From contig BCIK01000001.1 of assembly GCA_039545295.1 (NCBI GenBank), positions 1,837,336 through 1,901,335 of the forward strand: 64,000 nucleotides of DNA. The letters are read 5' to 3'. Of this stretch, positions 9,834 through 21,214 are shown in pieces. The position numbers and the translations under genes are program-made. Source of the DNA: Udeniomyces pyricola. Its lineage: Eukaryota; Basidiomycota; Tremellomycetes; Cystofilobasidiales; Mrakiaceae. The stretch's first letter is position 1. Each line of letters begins with the position of its first letter. A model generated the notes under the pieces. That model made no database searches, was not told where the DNA came from, and saw only the letters and a program-made list of their open reading frames with translations.

Positions 9834-12419
9834 ATGAGCGACGATCTGTCCGAAGAGCTCCTCGCGCTTGTCGACGATCCCAGGGAATCCAAAAAGCGCA
9901 CAAAGTCCTCTTCGAGCTCCAATAAACGCAGAAAGTTCGGTCCTTCTCCCCGGACCAACGCCTCATACTCCCCTCTCTTTCTCTCTTCGGCAGCTTGTCT
10001 CGCAGTAGGCTGACTGCACTCCGTCTCTCGTCTTGGTCATTTATCCCACGTATCTATCAGACCTGCTCCTGACTCCGAAGATGAACAGCCGATGGATCTC
10101 GAGAGCGAAGAGGACGAACCCTCAGCCAGCTACAACCCTTACAAGCTCGAGGGTATATACAAGGATGAGGTCGACCGCGCCGAGTTTGTCCTTCCTTCGA
10201 TCTCTCCCTTCTTTGAGAAATTCAGACTGCGCATAATTGATTGATAAGCGTTCATGTTGTACACTGGGGCTTGTCCAGGATTATGAGGATGGGCGAACTC
10301 GAAAGAGAAAACGTGCTTGCGACTCGTCAAGCCGAAAAGGCCAAGTTCGACGAGAAGCGTCAGATTGACGCTTTGTTCCGCTCTAGGAATGATGCGCTGA
10401 CTGGCGTGGCCGGAGCCGCCAAGCGTTCGTCAGAATTGTCTCGCCATATTGGCTACGTGTGGTTGAGTGATCTGGCTCAGGCACATAGTTGACTTCCTTC
10501 CCCGTTGTTCGTTCAACCGAACATCTCTTTCCTGATCATCAGGCCAGCATCAATCGACCGGCACAACCAACGAGAAGAGGAAGGGCCTTGAGGAACTCAA
10601 GAGGAAGCGCGTGGAGAAGAGCGATAGGCAGACTAAGAAGGTGAGCGCATCAGTATTCTCTGCCATGCTCTCAACCCGACGACCTAAACTCACTGCATCT
10701 TGGCGTCTGCTTTTGTCCATACGCGGCTCGGATACTTAGCGCGGAGGATCGAACTATTCGCCTTCAAGGCGGTCAGTTTCAGACTCTGACGATGAGGGAG
10801 GACCGTCCCGCCGTTCTGATGAAGACGATGACGAGAGGACCAAGCGAGTTCGCGACGCGATTGAACTCGACGATCTTCAGAGAATCCGATTGAGCCGAGG
10901 CACTTTGGCCGAGAAGGCGTCTCTCCCGTTCTTTGAGCAAATCGTCGTGGGTACGTTGAGCTCCTCGTCCCCCGACTTCACTGTTGCCATAACCCTCGTT
11001 CACTAACACGATGTCATTCGCTCACCAGGCGGGTTCGTTCGGTACATGGTTAGCTCGAAGGAGAGACAAAACAAGTATCGTGTTTGTGAAGTTATCGGTC
11101 CGTTGTCCTCGCTCCTTTGTTGGCGGCATGCCGTTCGATAGTTCGAGACAAGTCACCATCAAGAGCACTGACATAGATCTGTCATTTTTATAGCTCTCGA
11201 GACCCATAAGCCGTACGACTTTGAGGGTATTCGGGATGACCGCCGGTTACGACTCAAGTACGGTAGCGAAGAGCGGGCCCTAACAATGGAACAGGTCTCC
11301 AACGCCGACTTCACCCAGGTCAGGATAACCAACTCTTATATGACGCTAAGGAGTGTGAACCTAGTTTCTGAACTCCTAGTTTGCATTCATCTCTCTCTTC
11401 GCAGGATGAGTTTGACCATTGGACACAGCGTATGAAGGCCGACAAGATGGACTTGCCGACCAGGAGCGCGATCCGAAAGAAGAGGGAGGAGTGGGAAGAG
11501 CTCGCCTTGAGAAGATTGACTGATGTAAGCTTTCCTGTTCGTTGCGGCAAGTAGCATGTACAAGTTCCACCAGACCTCTAAACACGTGTCCCTTCCCGCA
11601 TACTGTCCGTTCTCTGTTTCCCATCCCACCTCCCGCCATAACCGTTGTACGCTTGTTCTTTCATTCGCGTCGCTTTTCTCCCTACTCCTCCTTCCAGGCC
11701 GATGTCTCAGCAATTGTTCGCCGCAAAAATGCGCTTAGTCGTCCTAAGACCTCAGACGCTCGGCTGGAGCTGAACCGTCGTCGGGCGGAGCATACCATGG
11801 CCATCCGACGAAAAGACTACGACGAAGTTGAGCGACTTGCTCAAGAAATCGAAAACATCGAACGAGAACTCAACAGTGCCCTTCCACCTGCTCCTACGGG
11901 CTCGACGAACGACATAATGGCCCGTTTGAACGAAAAGAACCGCAAGGCTCAGGCTGAGGCGATTCGCAAGTCGGATGCTGAGAAGAAAGAGCAGAGGCGT
12001 TTGGCTGCGCTTGGGTTGGGCAGCGAGCTGAACAATGGTCCGGTAGACGTCAGTGCTCGAGTAAAGACTAAGCTGCGTGTCCACGATGTTCGGTATGTCT
12101 TCCTCTTCCTTCTGTTTTTTTTTTTTTTTTTTTTTTGCTTGTTTCATGTGCTTGATTTCGTTCTTCTTGTCGAACTTCAGGGCCAAAGCAAAATCGGTTG
12201 TCCTGATTCATTGAGCTTCTTTCGCTGATCACACGGTTCTTTCTCAATCATAGCTCTAGCAACCCAGCCACGCCTATTCCAGGCTCTCCTATCGTTCCAC
12301 CTGTGACTGAATCTAAATCGGCCGTCCCGGATCTATCGCTTGCTGGCAGCATTAAGGAAAAGAAAAGGATCGAGACCGCCGTCGTACAGTCGCTCGACCT
12401 CGACCTCGGAGATTTTTAA
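9834..12419 (+). CDS. RTF1: Paf1 complex subunit Rtf1 (Plus3 domain)
   Basis: Rtf1 is the nuclear Paf1-complex subunit that couples RNA polymerase II elongation to H2B ubiquitination. The start ATG is at 9834 (MSDDLSEELLALVDD). An acidic and Ser-rich N-terminus (DSEDEQPMDLESEEDE) is followed by a KR-rich helical region containing ELERENVLATRQAEKAKFDEK. The Plus3 domain begins at RVRDAIELDDLQRIRLSR and runs through FVRYMVSSKERQNKYRVCEV, KPYDFEGIRDDRRLRLKYG and DEFDHWTQRMK. The C-terminal helices contain DIMARLNEKNRKAQAEA. The stop TAA is at 12417-12419 after SLDLDLGDF. About nine short introns are present; one contains a 22-T run. It is convergent with TBCB (106 bases between stops). Confidence 0.93.
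12115..12136 (+). repeat. 22-base T homopolymer in an RTF1 intron
   Basis: An uninterrupted T run lies in the polypyrimidine part of the last-but-one RTF1 intron (donor GTATGTC just upstream). Its length is likely to vary between isolates and between sequencing reads. Confidence 0.85.
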
Positions 12420-12525
12420 CCATGTTCGAGTGCCCTTGCACGCTCACGACCCCAATGATGACGAATTCAAGACGCCTTTACTATCCTCGTATAACGGATT
12501 AAACAATGGTTCATGTAGACACAAG

Positions 12526-13920
12526 TTACATTTCTTCATCGTCGTCAAAGAGAGATTCTTCCGGGTAATCACCAGTTCTGACGCGATCCGGTCGAACCTA
12601 ATAGCCGTCGTAGATGTTGAGACAAACATGCAGCGAAAAAAAAAAGGCAATTGGAACCTCGTTGATCAGATTCGCACGGTCCAACGTAGGTTGATAAACA
12701 CAGCCCAAAAGAAAAGCAACAGAAATAGCGGGACACACAAAGAGGCCGTGGGATGGCTTGCATGCGAAGTATATTTCCCCGTCAACACTGCAGGAAGCCG
12801 AACAGCATGTAAGGCGCGTAGTGAGTTTATATCTTGAAGGCATCACTGATCGCAGTGACAGATTGTCCTTACCTGCCATTGTTCTTGCCAAGAGGTTCGT
12901 CGAGCTCAACCCCAACCCAAACGCCGGCGGTCTTGCCCTTGCCGAAGGCAGTCTCTCCAACGAAGGCAAGCCGGCCTCGAGCTGTCATGCCTCCTAACGT
13001 ATCGACCTCGCATCTGTCGCCGATGGTCGAGAGGTGACCCAAAGATAGCAAAGGTGTGGCCGGCGTGGATGATATTGGCTCAGAGGGCGCGAATTTGGGG
13101 CCCAACTGGTTGCGTTTTAAGTATGACTGGACAGTGTCTATTAGATGAAAAGATGTAACCTATTAGGAATAGAACGAGGCGGATGAAGACTGACACGTTG
13201 TTAACAAGCAACGCACCGGAGCGACGCTCGTATTCTTCCTTGGTCAGCTCAAACTTTTGCACAGCCGAGGCATCGGTGTAGGCTCCTGGAGCAGAGGCAT
13301 GGGGGTCCAGGTTGGCCACCTATGGATTCGTAGATCAGGTACGGCACTGAATATGCCACCATCGGGCCGATTGAAAGGGGACGCTACCTTGACGCACATC
13401 CAATCTGCAGAATCGGATACGCCATATGGTATGAGTGGGGGACGCGATCGGGTTGCTACGGTGAGTCGTCAACTCGTCAAGGTTTGAAGGACACACCTGC
13501 CACGCCATAGCTCGCGAGAGATCTGCTGTCATCAGTCAGATCGCAAACATGCTCTCCACCATCAGTACGCAGCAACGAGAGCGACTGAAAGTCGGATGGG
13601 ATGCCGGTAATAGGCTCGAATTTGAGCTGATTGGGAAGGGAAGGGGGGGGGGCAAAAAGGGGAATACCACGTTAGACGGTATAAGTGCTATGAGCCAAAT
13701 GATGAGAGCAAGAGAAATGGAACGATATGTACCTTGAGCTGGGAGATGGATGTGTCGGCATCGAGTTTTCGCTCGGAATGGGTATCGGGCGAAGACAGCC
13801 AGACGGTGCTGTTGTTGCGGATCCGGGAGCGAGAACGGGTGAGGATGTCGGCTTGATGGATGAGGCATGAGGACGGGCGAGTGGGATGACGTACACGTTG
13901 TTGGCTCTGAAGGCATCCAT
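12526..13920 (-). CDS. ALF1: Tubulin-folding cofactor B (CAP-Gly protein, Alf1/TBCB)
   Basis: This cytosolic alpha-tubulin chaperone has an N-terminal ubiquitin-like domain and a C-terminal CAP-Gly domain. The start is at 13918-13920; exon 1 (MDAFRANNV) joins to [20 protein letters not shown] by an intron with donor GTACGT. The text then reads [17 protein letters not shown] and [20 protein letters not shown] with EEYERRSG. The CAP-Gly part reads [21 protein letters not shown], then [17 protein letters not shown]. The last exons join GLF to [17 protein letters not shown] and an acidic end DDDEEM; the stop TAA is at 12528-12526. The CAP-Gly GKNDG signature reads GKNNG here. The start codon is divergent from GRX1 at 371 bases. 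Confidence 0.9.
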
Positions 13921-14291
13921 AGTGTTGGAGGTGGTGTGTATGTATGTATGGTGATAGTACGTACTGATGGAGTAAATGATATATAAGTGGTTCTTCGACG
14001 GGCGGGGAGGGCTGCGGTTGATGCATGATACGTTGACTGTTGAATGATGCGTAACGCCTAACGCTCCGGTACTTGTTACGCCTGTAGTCACGCTGCGTTA
14101 CGGTACGGCCAGGTGTGTTACGTAATTTCCTTCCCCTGCCTTGATCGATGGCTTGCCAAGTGCCGATGTTGCTACATGATATAAACTATAGCGTTTCCAT
14201 CACCACCATCACCCACTCCGTCCATTCATCCACCCATCCACCCATTTACCCGTTCACCCGTTCACCCATCCTTCCACCGCTCATATCAACC
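13921..14291. promoter_or_regulatory. Divergent ALF1/GRX1 promoter with a TTACG cluster
   Basis: 371 bases lie between the start codons. GATATATAAG at about 13977 is TATA-like for ALF1 and GATATAAAC at about 14178 for GRX1. Four GTTACG/CGTAAC sites lie in 76 bases: 14050-14055, 14075-14080, 14097-14102 and the palindrome TTACGTAA at 14118-14125. TTACGTAA is a known bZIP-type half-site arrangement. A short direct repeat of GTTCACCC follows near 14250-14270. Regulation of the glutaredoxin by a bZIP factor is an inference. Confidence 0.5.
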
Positions 14292-14984
14292 ATGTCTGTC
14301 AAGTCCATCGTCGAAAAGGCCATCCAGGACGACTTTGTCGTCGTCTTCAGCAAGACCACCTGCCCTTACTGCCGAAAGGCAAGTCTACCTCTCCTTTCCT
14401 GTTCTCCTCATCCGCTACGCTCGCTATCACCTCCCTCCCTCTTTTTCTTGCTGACTAGTCTATCATCCTTGCCCAACCCATTATCTCTGCTCGTTCATCT
14501 AGGCCAAGGCTCTTCTCCAGAGTCTCTCTCTCCCCGAGGGCAAGAAGGTCAAGGTCTTTGAGGTCAGTCTTCTGATTCCATCGCGCGATCGCGTCATCAT
14601 TTCAACAGACGCAAGCTCTCTCTCCATGCGGCCTTCGCCACTCTTCGGTGTTCCGCTGCCCGTCTGGTCTCGACCTATGCCTGCCTAACGCTTTCATGTG
14701 CCTCTTTTCATCGATTCTTCATCTAGCTCAATGAGATGGAAGAAGGGGCCGACATCCAGGCGTATCTTGCCGACAAGACTGGCCAGCGAACGGTCCCCAA
14801 CATCTTCATTGGCGAGAAGCACGTCAGTCCTTTTCTCGTATCCCACCCTATCGCTGGCGCGGTCCCTACACTACGCACTGCATGTACTCATTTTGCTATC
14901 GCTCATCCATCGCAGGTCGGCGGAAGTGATGATCTTGCCCAGGCGGAGCGAAGCGGACAGCTTGCCAAACTCATTGGCCAGTAG
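14292..14984 (+). CDS. GRX1: Dithiol glutaredoxin (CPYC class I)
   Basis: This is a small thioredoxin-fold thiol-disulfide oxidoreductase using glutathione. Four exons join as [29 protein letters not shown], then [20 protein letters not shown], then [32 protein letters not shown], and finally [22 protein letters not shown]. The CPYC active site, the TVP cis-proline loop and the GGSDDL glutathione-binding loop are all intact. The length (about 100 residues) is normal. The start ATG is at 14292. The protein is cytosolic by absence of a targeting sequence. It is convergent with the F-box gene (87 bases between stops). Confidence 0.95.
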
Positions 14985-15071
14985 GATAGTTCATCGAAAT
15001 CTCTATGTTCATGTATCCACTATGCTTTGACCTCCTCTCGTTTCCCCGAAAATTCGAGTACCGGCTTATCT

Positions 15072-17005
15072 TTAGCCCCATGGTGGATACGACCGTACTT
15101 TGCTAAAGTAAAACGGTTTCGTATGGAACAGGTTGATGGGAACCTCTTCGCCTGTCTCGAGGTGGGTTGAAGCATACTGTATCATGTCGAGCTTGTTCCA
15201 ACGACCACGGGTGGTAGAGTTGAGAGATAGCCGCATGTCTGCAAGAGCAACTTGGGCCATGTTCAGCGAAAAGGGGAAGCCAGGTACTCGTGCTCAAGAT
15301 TGATATGAGAGTGTGAACTCACCAAAGGTGTACCTGTATCGGGTCGCGCCAACCTCGAGAAGCTCGGACAAACGCACATCTCCATCTTCATGGAGCTGCC
15401 AGATCCCAACGTGAGTTCCCTTATCTTTGAGCTGACGAGATACTCTAGGAACGAGCGTCGAGGGGCTAACAATCACAAACACAGTCATTTTAGCCCGTCT
15501 GCTGGGTCGTCTCATCGCTGCCTGAAGTTAACACGACCCAGCCAAGCATAATCAGCGAGGAAAACGGCCCACTTACTGCTCCGTTGAGAGCACACTCAAG
15601 ACCGTCGAATCTGAGAAGAAGCGAAGGATTCTATGGTACGTGATCAGGTGTACCGGCTGAATCCAGACATTCTCTGACACTCCTGGACGAAGGTCTGATT
15701 CGAAAGAGAGACCAAGCGGGAGTATGAGATCACCGAACTCGATACGGAGTAGCTAGCATGAGATTGACTTGGGGTATGAGGGCCGGACCCACAATGACAA
15801 ATACTGATGTAAACTCCATCCATTCTGCAGCAAACGACGCAAATGCAGTGTCAACATCATGCATGTTGCGCGATCGGATAAGGAATCGCTGATAGAAATC
15901 ATTCCTGCAACGCACCTGATTCGAGGCCTGCGAATAAACAGGTCCCGATAGTCGCGACCGAACGGCCGTACAAGTTCAGTGACGGGAAGGGGTTCCAGTA
16001 TCTGAGGCGGACGGTATGCTAGAGAGCAGAGTTCTCTGATATCCGTACCCCAGGGACGAATGTCAATCAGAAAGATGAAGTATAGGACAAGGAGAAGAGT
16101 GAGGGTACGAAGGAGTAAGCTTGATGACGTAATAAGACGCGATGACTTAATCGGCGATGCGCGACGACGTACTTCCAAATCGACACCTCTTTGCTCAGAA
16201 CAAACGCTTTTTTGCAGACGAGCGAGAAGCGAAGAAGACTCGAGACATCTCCCGCTTGGGCCAGCGATCGGAGGATAAGGGTGGACACCTCAAAAGGAAG
16301 AGATTCGAGGAGGACAGGCTTGTCCTCTTCGGCCCCTTCAAACTTGAGTGGGACAACTTCGGCCGTAAGGTCAGCTTCAAGCTGCTCCGTCGAGGAATCA
16401 GTGTGAGGAGTGGTGTGATCGTAGGTCGGACCGAGATGACGTTCGACTTGATAGGGAAAGTGGGCAGGCGGGGCGGTCGAGTGAGGCGGGATGGGAAGGA
16501 AAGTGGTGGTTCGTTCGGGCGAAGAGATTTGCCTCTCGTAGAATTTGTCGATCTGATCGTCCAACCGAAATGCTTTGCGGTACAGACGAAGAGCTACATC
16601 CAGCTTGCCAGCCTTCTCGCTCGCGACGGCTTCTTTGTACATATCAAGGGCGGAAGGGGGCGGATGATCGGCATGGGAATGAGCATGATCGGGGACACCG
16701 GACTGGGGAGGATAAGACGGAACGGTTGGACGAGAGAATGAGGCCCGGGGAAGGCGTCGCTTATTACGGGTAGGTGAAGTAGCAGGAGAGCTCGATGGAC
16801 TAGTTATCGAAAGATCATCGAATGTTGGTAGGGCAGCCGGAGGGGATCCGATGGTGGCAGTAGGCGAAGTGGTAGTAGCAGCAGCGGCAGCGGCGGCCTC
16901 CCTCGATCGGACCTCGGTGACCCATTGCTGGCGAAAGGACTCGAGCTCATCGTGAAGGGGGGGAGATGCTGGAGATGGTGGCATGGAGGTAGCTGATGCG
17001 GTCAT
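15072..17005 (-). CDS. HRT3: F-box protein, Hrt3/Pof7/FBXO9 family
   Basis: This is a probable SCF ubiquitin-ligase substrate adaptor. A single long first exon from the ATG at 17003-17005 has a Ser/Pro/Ala-rich N-terminus. A MIT/TPR-like helix pair follows (ALDMYKEAVASEKAGKLDVA, LRLYRKAFRLDDQIDKFYE), as in FBXO9. The F-box is VLLESLPFEVSTLILRSLAQ with SLLRFSLVCKKAFVLSKE. Several small exons give the C-terminal part, ending with RGRWNKLDMIQY, INLFHTKPFYFSKVRSYPPWG and the stop at 15072. That order (helical repeat, F-box, W/F-x-F-S-R-V ending) is specific to this family. Introns in the 15.3-16.1 kb part were not all resolved. Confidence 0.82.
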
Positions 17006-17746
17006 GATAAAATTTAAGCAAGGTGTCGATGTCGAGGAGAGGGTTGAACCGATCGATCATGGGCGCTCGCTTCTGCAAGATGTTATACGTCGTTGATGGG
17101 ATGATTGAACACGACTGCATGCGCAGATTGGCGCAGACAGCTACTGATTCTATTTATGTATTATATGTGTATATATATGACGAAGCCTTCGGTTTCACTG
17201 CCAGTCGTTCATGAGATGAGTGTATATATGCATAGACTCAAGCATCTTGTTCAAGTGATTTAAATAACGAATGTCGACGACTCTGTCGAATTGAAACATC
17301 ATACAACATCATCATCGACTGCAAGTCACGTTCTCATCATCGACGATAATTATCGGTCTTACTATATATATATATATATAATATTACGATGTAGATTAAC
17401 AGTCATGACCGGTCATTGATTATATTCTATAGTATCTTTTATCTTTGGAACACCTACGAGTCATCACTCGCTCGGACTGAGTATGTGAATATATCCTAGT
17501 GTCATACAAATCAACCAATATCATCAACGATGATCATATTGATTGATTATGGATCAATCATGAATACGCGACCTCGCTAGGACGTGCGTTCATATATAAT
17601 ACAATGGACATTAACGTCGTTCAGTATGTATATATCGAGCTCTGCTCATCATCAATCATTCTTCCGCTTGGGCTCGTTCTTGTCACCCTCCCCCCCCCCC
17701 CCCCCCCACCAGACACCGCTCACTGACCAGTCACATCCCCTCCCTC
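17006..17746. promoter_or_regulatory. Divergent HRT3/PRP40 promoter, AT-rich
   Basis: 741 bases lie between the start codons. This is the most AT-rich intergenic stretch in the window, with a (TA)n run at about 17364-17383 and several TATATAT and ATGATCATATTGATTGATT-like palindromic segments between 17150 and 17620. A C homopolymer of about 16 bases (17691-17707) lies about 40 bases before the PRP40 ATG. No gene was seen. Confidence 0.5.
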
Positions 17747-20700
17747 ATGTCTGCCCCATCCGCTACCCCATCAGGTCCTCTCTACACCGAACACACCAAC
17801 GCAGAGGGTAGAACCTAGTCAGTCTTCCCCTCTTCTCGTTCTCCTCATGACTAGTCCTTTGCACTCCCACCAACTTCTGATTGTCCCNCCCCCCTCCCCG
17901 TCCCNCCCCNCCCCGGTCCTGACAACCCCGCTGTCTACTTGACTCCCATCCAGTTGGTACAACACCGCCGACAAGAGCTCCGTCTGGGAGAAGCCCGATG
18001 CCCTCAAGACTCCGTTCGAACGTGCTCTCTCTGAAACTCAATGGAAGGAGTATGTCAGCCATGGCCGAAAGTACTGGGTCCACAAGGAAACCAAGCAGAG
18101 TGTCGTGAGCCCCTTGTTCAGCCGCTAGTAAGCCGTCATGGTCGGATGGCATCTCATCTCCTTGACCTACCTTGTATTCTGACACAGTGGAATATGCCGG
18201 ACGAACTTCTACAACTTCTCGAGAGAGTGGCTGCTCAGCAAGCCCCATCGGCGTCGTCCCAGTAAGCAGATCGCAGCCTGTTCCCTTAGTCTAGTCGCGT
18301 CGCTCTGCTTCTAACACGTCGCATCCGGCATCCTCTCTTGGTAGATACGCTCCTCACAAGACCATGCCCTCATCGGGCCCGTCAACTCAGAAACAGGCCA
18401 CTCAGGGATCCAGTGTTTCCGTCGACTCGCCTTCGCGCTTCACACATGCGTCCTCGCTGCCCACGTCGCTTCCGGCACCCGCCGTCTTCACCCTGGCTGT
18501 TCCGATCCGACCGTCGGACCGATACGTTATTCCGGAAGGGGGCTGGAGAACCAAGGAAAAAGCGGAAGAGGCCTTCATGTACCTTCTAAACAAGACCAAC
18601 ATCGAGGTCACCGCCACCTGGGACCAGGCGATGCGCGCCATCATCACCGATCCCCTTTACAAGTCTCTCAACTCGCTGGCGGAGAAGAAGGCTGTCTTTA
18701 CCCGTGTAAGTCATCTATGCTGTCACCGTCGATGAGCAACTTGAACAAAAGACTGATTTGAATGCATAACGCGCGCGACCTCTTCCTTTCACAAAGTACA
18801 TCGAAGCCGCCAAGAGAAGGCTTAGTGAGGAGAAGGAGGCCCGACTGCAAGCCGTTCGACCCCAGCTTCGAGAGCTCTTGACCAATCACTCGTCGATTCG
18901 CTCGTACTCGACATTCAAGACAGCCGACAAACTATTCATTGCCGATGACGTGTGGAAGCTGGCTCAGGATGAGAGCGAGCGAAAGCTGCTGTTTGATGAG
19001 TTCATTTCAGAACTCAAGCATAAGGAGGCGGTCAGTTTCACTTCTGTCATCAGTCTTGTGGGCCTTTGCTGTTCCTTGAACTCATCACTTAATTGTTGAA
19101 CACTATCACTAGGCTGAGTCTCGAGAGCGTCGGGATCGGAACATCGAGAAGCTTACAGCGCTCATCAAATCCCTCGACTTCACCGTCTCAACTAGATGGA
19201 GGCAGGCTCAGGATCGCATCGTGGATACATCCGAGTGGAAAGCCGACCCGGAGTTGCAAAAGACTGAGGACCTTGATATTTTGCTTCTCTTTGAGGAGTA
19301 CAATAAACAACTCGAAAAGGAGCACGACGTCGCCGTCAAAAAGGCCAAGATGGAGCGGGCGAGGACCGCGAGAAAGGCTCGGGACGATTTCAAGGTGGGG
19401 TTCCTGCTACTTTAGCCTACATCTCAAGCGTGCAGTCCTTTGCTCACTCACTCGGCTACATCTTGTCATCAGGCTCTCCTCCAGGAGCTCGTCGAATCGA
19501 AGCAGATTACCGCCAACTCCAAGTGGAAGGACTCGTTCATCATATTTGGCAAAGACCCCCGCTACCTAAATCTTCTCGGCAAGCCGGGATCGACTCCGCT
19601 TGACCTTTGGATGGACGTTGTCGATGATCTTGAACAAGAACTAGAACAGGCCGCTCTCGATGTGGAGAAGGTCTTGATTGCGTCTCAGGTGATCATCACT
19701 CCCAACACGTCATACGAAGAGGTCACGGCTGTGATTGATGCCAACGAGGACCTTGCAAGTATGGAGGACAGCAAACTTAAACTCATATTTGACTACGTAT
19801 GTATCCCATCTTTATGCCGCTCGAGTTAATTTCGTCTAATAGGAAGCTGATTGTTTGATCACTTTCAGCTGCATGGCCGAGTTGTCGCAAAGCAAGCTGA
19901 AGAGGCGCGGCGAGCGGAACGCAAAAAGCGACACCAGATTGAAGACCTACGGTTCGTTTCTCTTTGGTCTGGATATCATTGAACGTTTTCAATCTATCGG
20001 CTACTGACAAACCTCCAATGTATGTCTCTCTTCAGATACGCGTTGAGAAAAGTCGAACCCCCGATTGACCTGGACGCTTCATACGAGGATGTGAGTGCAT
20101 CATAGCTGTAATAAGCGAGTATGTTCTTTTTTTTACGTTGCACAAGAGCTCACTCTCAACACGATCTGTACCCCTGCTCCTCATTCTCTCTTGATTCCTT
20201 CAATGCACTAGTCGATATCGTCCTTTGAACATCTCCGCGAATTCACCGAAATGACGGATGAGGATCGCCGCTACGCTTTTTCCAAGTTCATTAAGCGACA
20301 AAAGGTACACGCGCGGTCTCGGAGCCGGTTCAGCCTTCTTTACTGCCCATTGCATTGGTCCACTGATGCATGCTTGTCGGTTGTGCACCTTATCTCATAG
20401 GAGAAGTTGCGAGAAGCCGAAGAGGACGACGCACGCTCTCACCGCGAGTATTCACGTCGAGATTCTGGCCGGCACCGACCCTCGCGGGACAGCGATGTTG
20501 TGATGGATTACGGCGGTGGGTCCAATGAAAGACGACGAGCCGATGACAACCGGCGAGATCGAGGCGATTCGAGCAGGAAGCGGAATGGAGAGGTCACTGG
20601 GGATGCTACAAATCGTCGAGGTTCGCATGAGGCGGAGAGGGAACCCAAGGTGAGCAAGCCTGGTCTTGTTTCTTCACCCAGCACATGTCGCACTTGCTGA

Positions 20701-20793
20701 CTCTTTGTCCGTCTTCTTCCCCTCTTTTCCCCCCTTCAGCGATCACGACTAGGCTCGAAACCGAACGATGAGCCGGAGGAGGGCGAGATTTAG
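17747..20793 (+). CDS. PRP40: Pre-mRNA processing factor Prp40 (U1 snRNP, WW-FF protein)
   Basis: Prp40 is the U1 snRNP component that bridges the 5' splice site and branch-site proteins. Exon 1 starts at 17747. The first WW domain spans the first intron: EHTNAEGRTYWYNTADKSSV then WEKP. The second WW domain is EYVSHGRKYWVHKETKQS-VW. A Ser/Pro linker (about 90 residues) is followed by four or more FF domains, for example KEKAEEAFMYLLNKTNIEVT, AESRERRDRNIEKLTALIKS and KALLQELVESKQITANSKWK. The C-terminus is a long RD/RS-rich tail (EYSRRDSGRHRPSRDSD) ending DEPEEGEI, stop TAG at 20791-20793. The first intron has three undetermined bases in a C-rich tract (17889, 17906, 17911). Confidence 0.94.
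17889..17911. other. Undetermined bases (N) in a C-rich intron
   Basis: N is present at 17889, 17906 and 17911 inside a C-rich tract of the first PRP40 intron. Single Ns also occur at 63100 and 63837 near the retroelement remnants. The length of this tract should not be trusted. Confidence 0.95.
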
Positions 20794-21214
20794 CCAGGTC
20801 AAGCGAGGCAAGCGGTGAGCTCGGTTTCCAGCCGTCTTCCTCTGCGGTTCTCGGTTCCCTGTGAACGATATTGCAATAATGTGCCCAGAAAAAGTGGAAA
20901 GAAGACAATGCAAGACACGACCCCATGCCATGAACGAGACGATAAAACTCGAGACAGAAAGCAAACGGACCAGGCAGAAAAGGGAAGTAGAGCAGAAAGC
21001 AGATTGGTTCGTATAGTGTATGCGTGAGAATCGTAAATATGAGATTGGTGGATGGACAGGGTACCAAGAAAAATAAATAAAATTATAATACGATTCAATA
21101 GAACGAGGGTGTACGTGCATCCAGAGGAGATCTTGGATGGCGGAAGGCGTGAAAGTCTGATACAGGTCTTATATGGGTACATATTTGGCAGGTCGATGTG
21201 GCGAAAGAGGAAGA
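20794..21214. other. Convergent 3' flank between PRP40 and the membrane-protein gene
   Basis: 421 bases lie between two stop codons. AATAAATAAAATTATAATA at about 21072-21090 is a plausible polyadenylation region for PRP40. No gene or repeat was seen. The plus-strand frame across it is low-complexity and unrecognised. Confidence 0.4.

Noticed and set aside
16157..16741. 194-codon open frame antisense to the F-box gene
   Set aside because: It lies wholly within the first exon of the F-box gene on the opposite strand, which has clear family motifs.
17040..17210. Small plus-strand frame in the HRT3/PRP40 intergenic region
   Set aside because: 63 codons of low-complexity AT-rich translation, with no splice context and no similarity to a known family.
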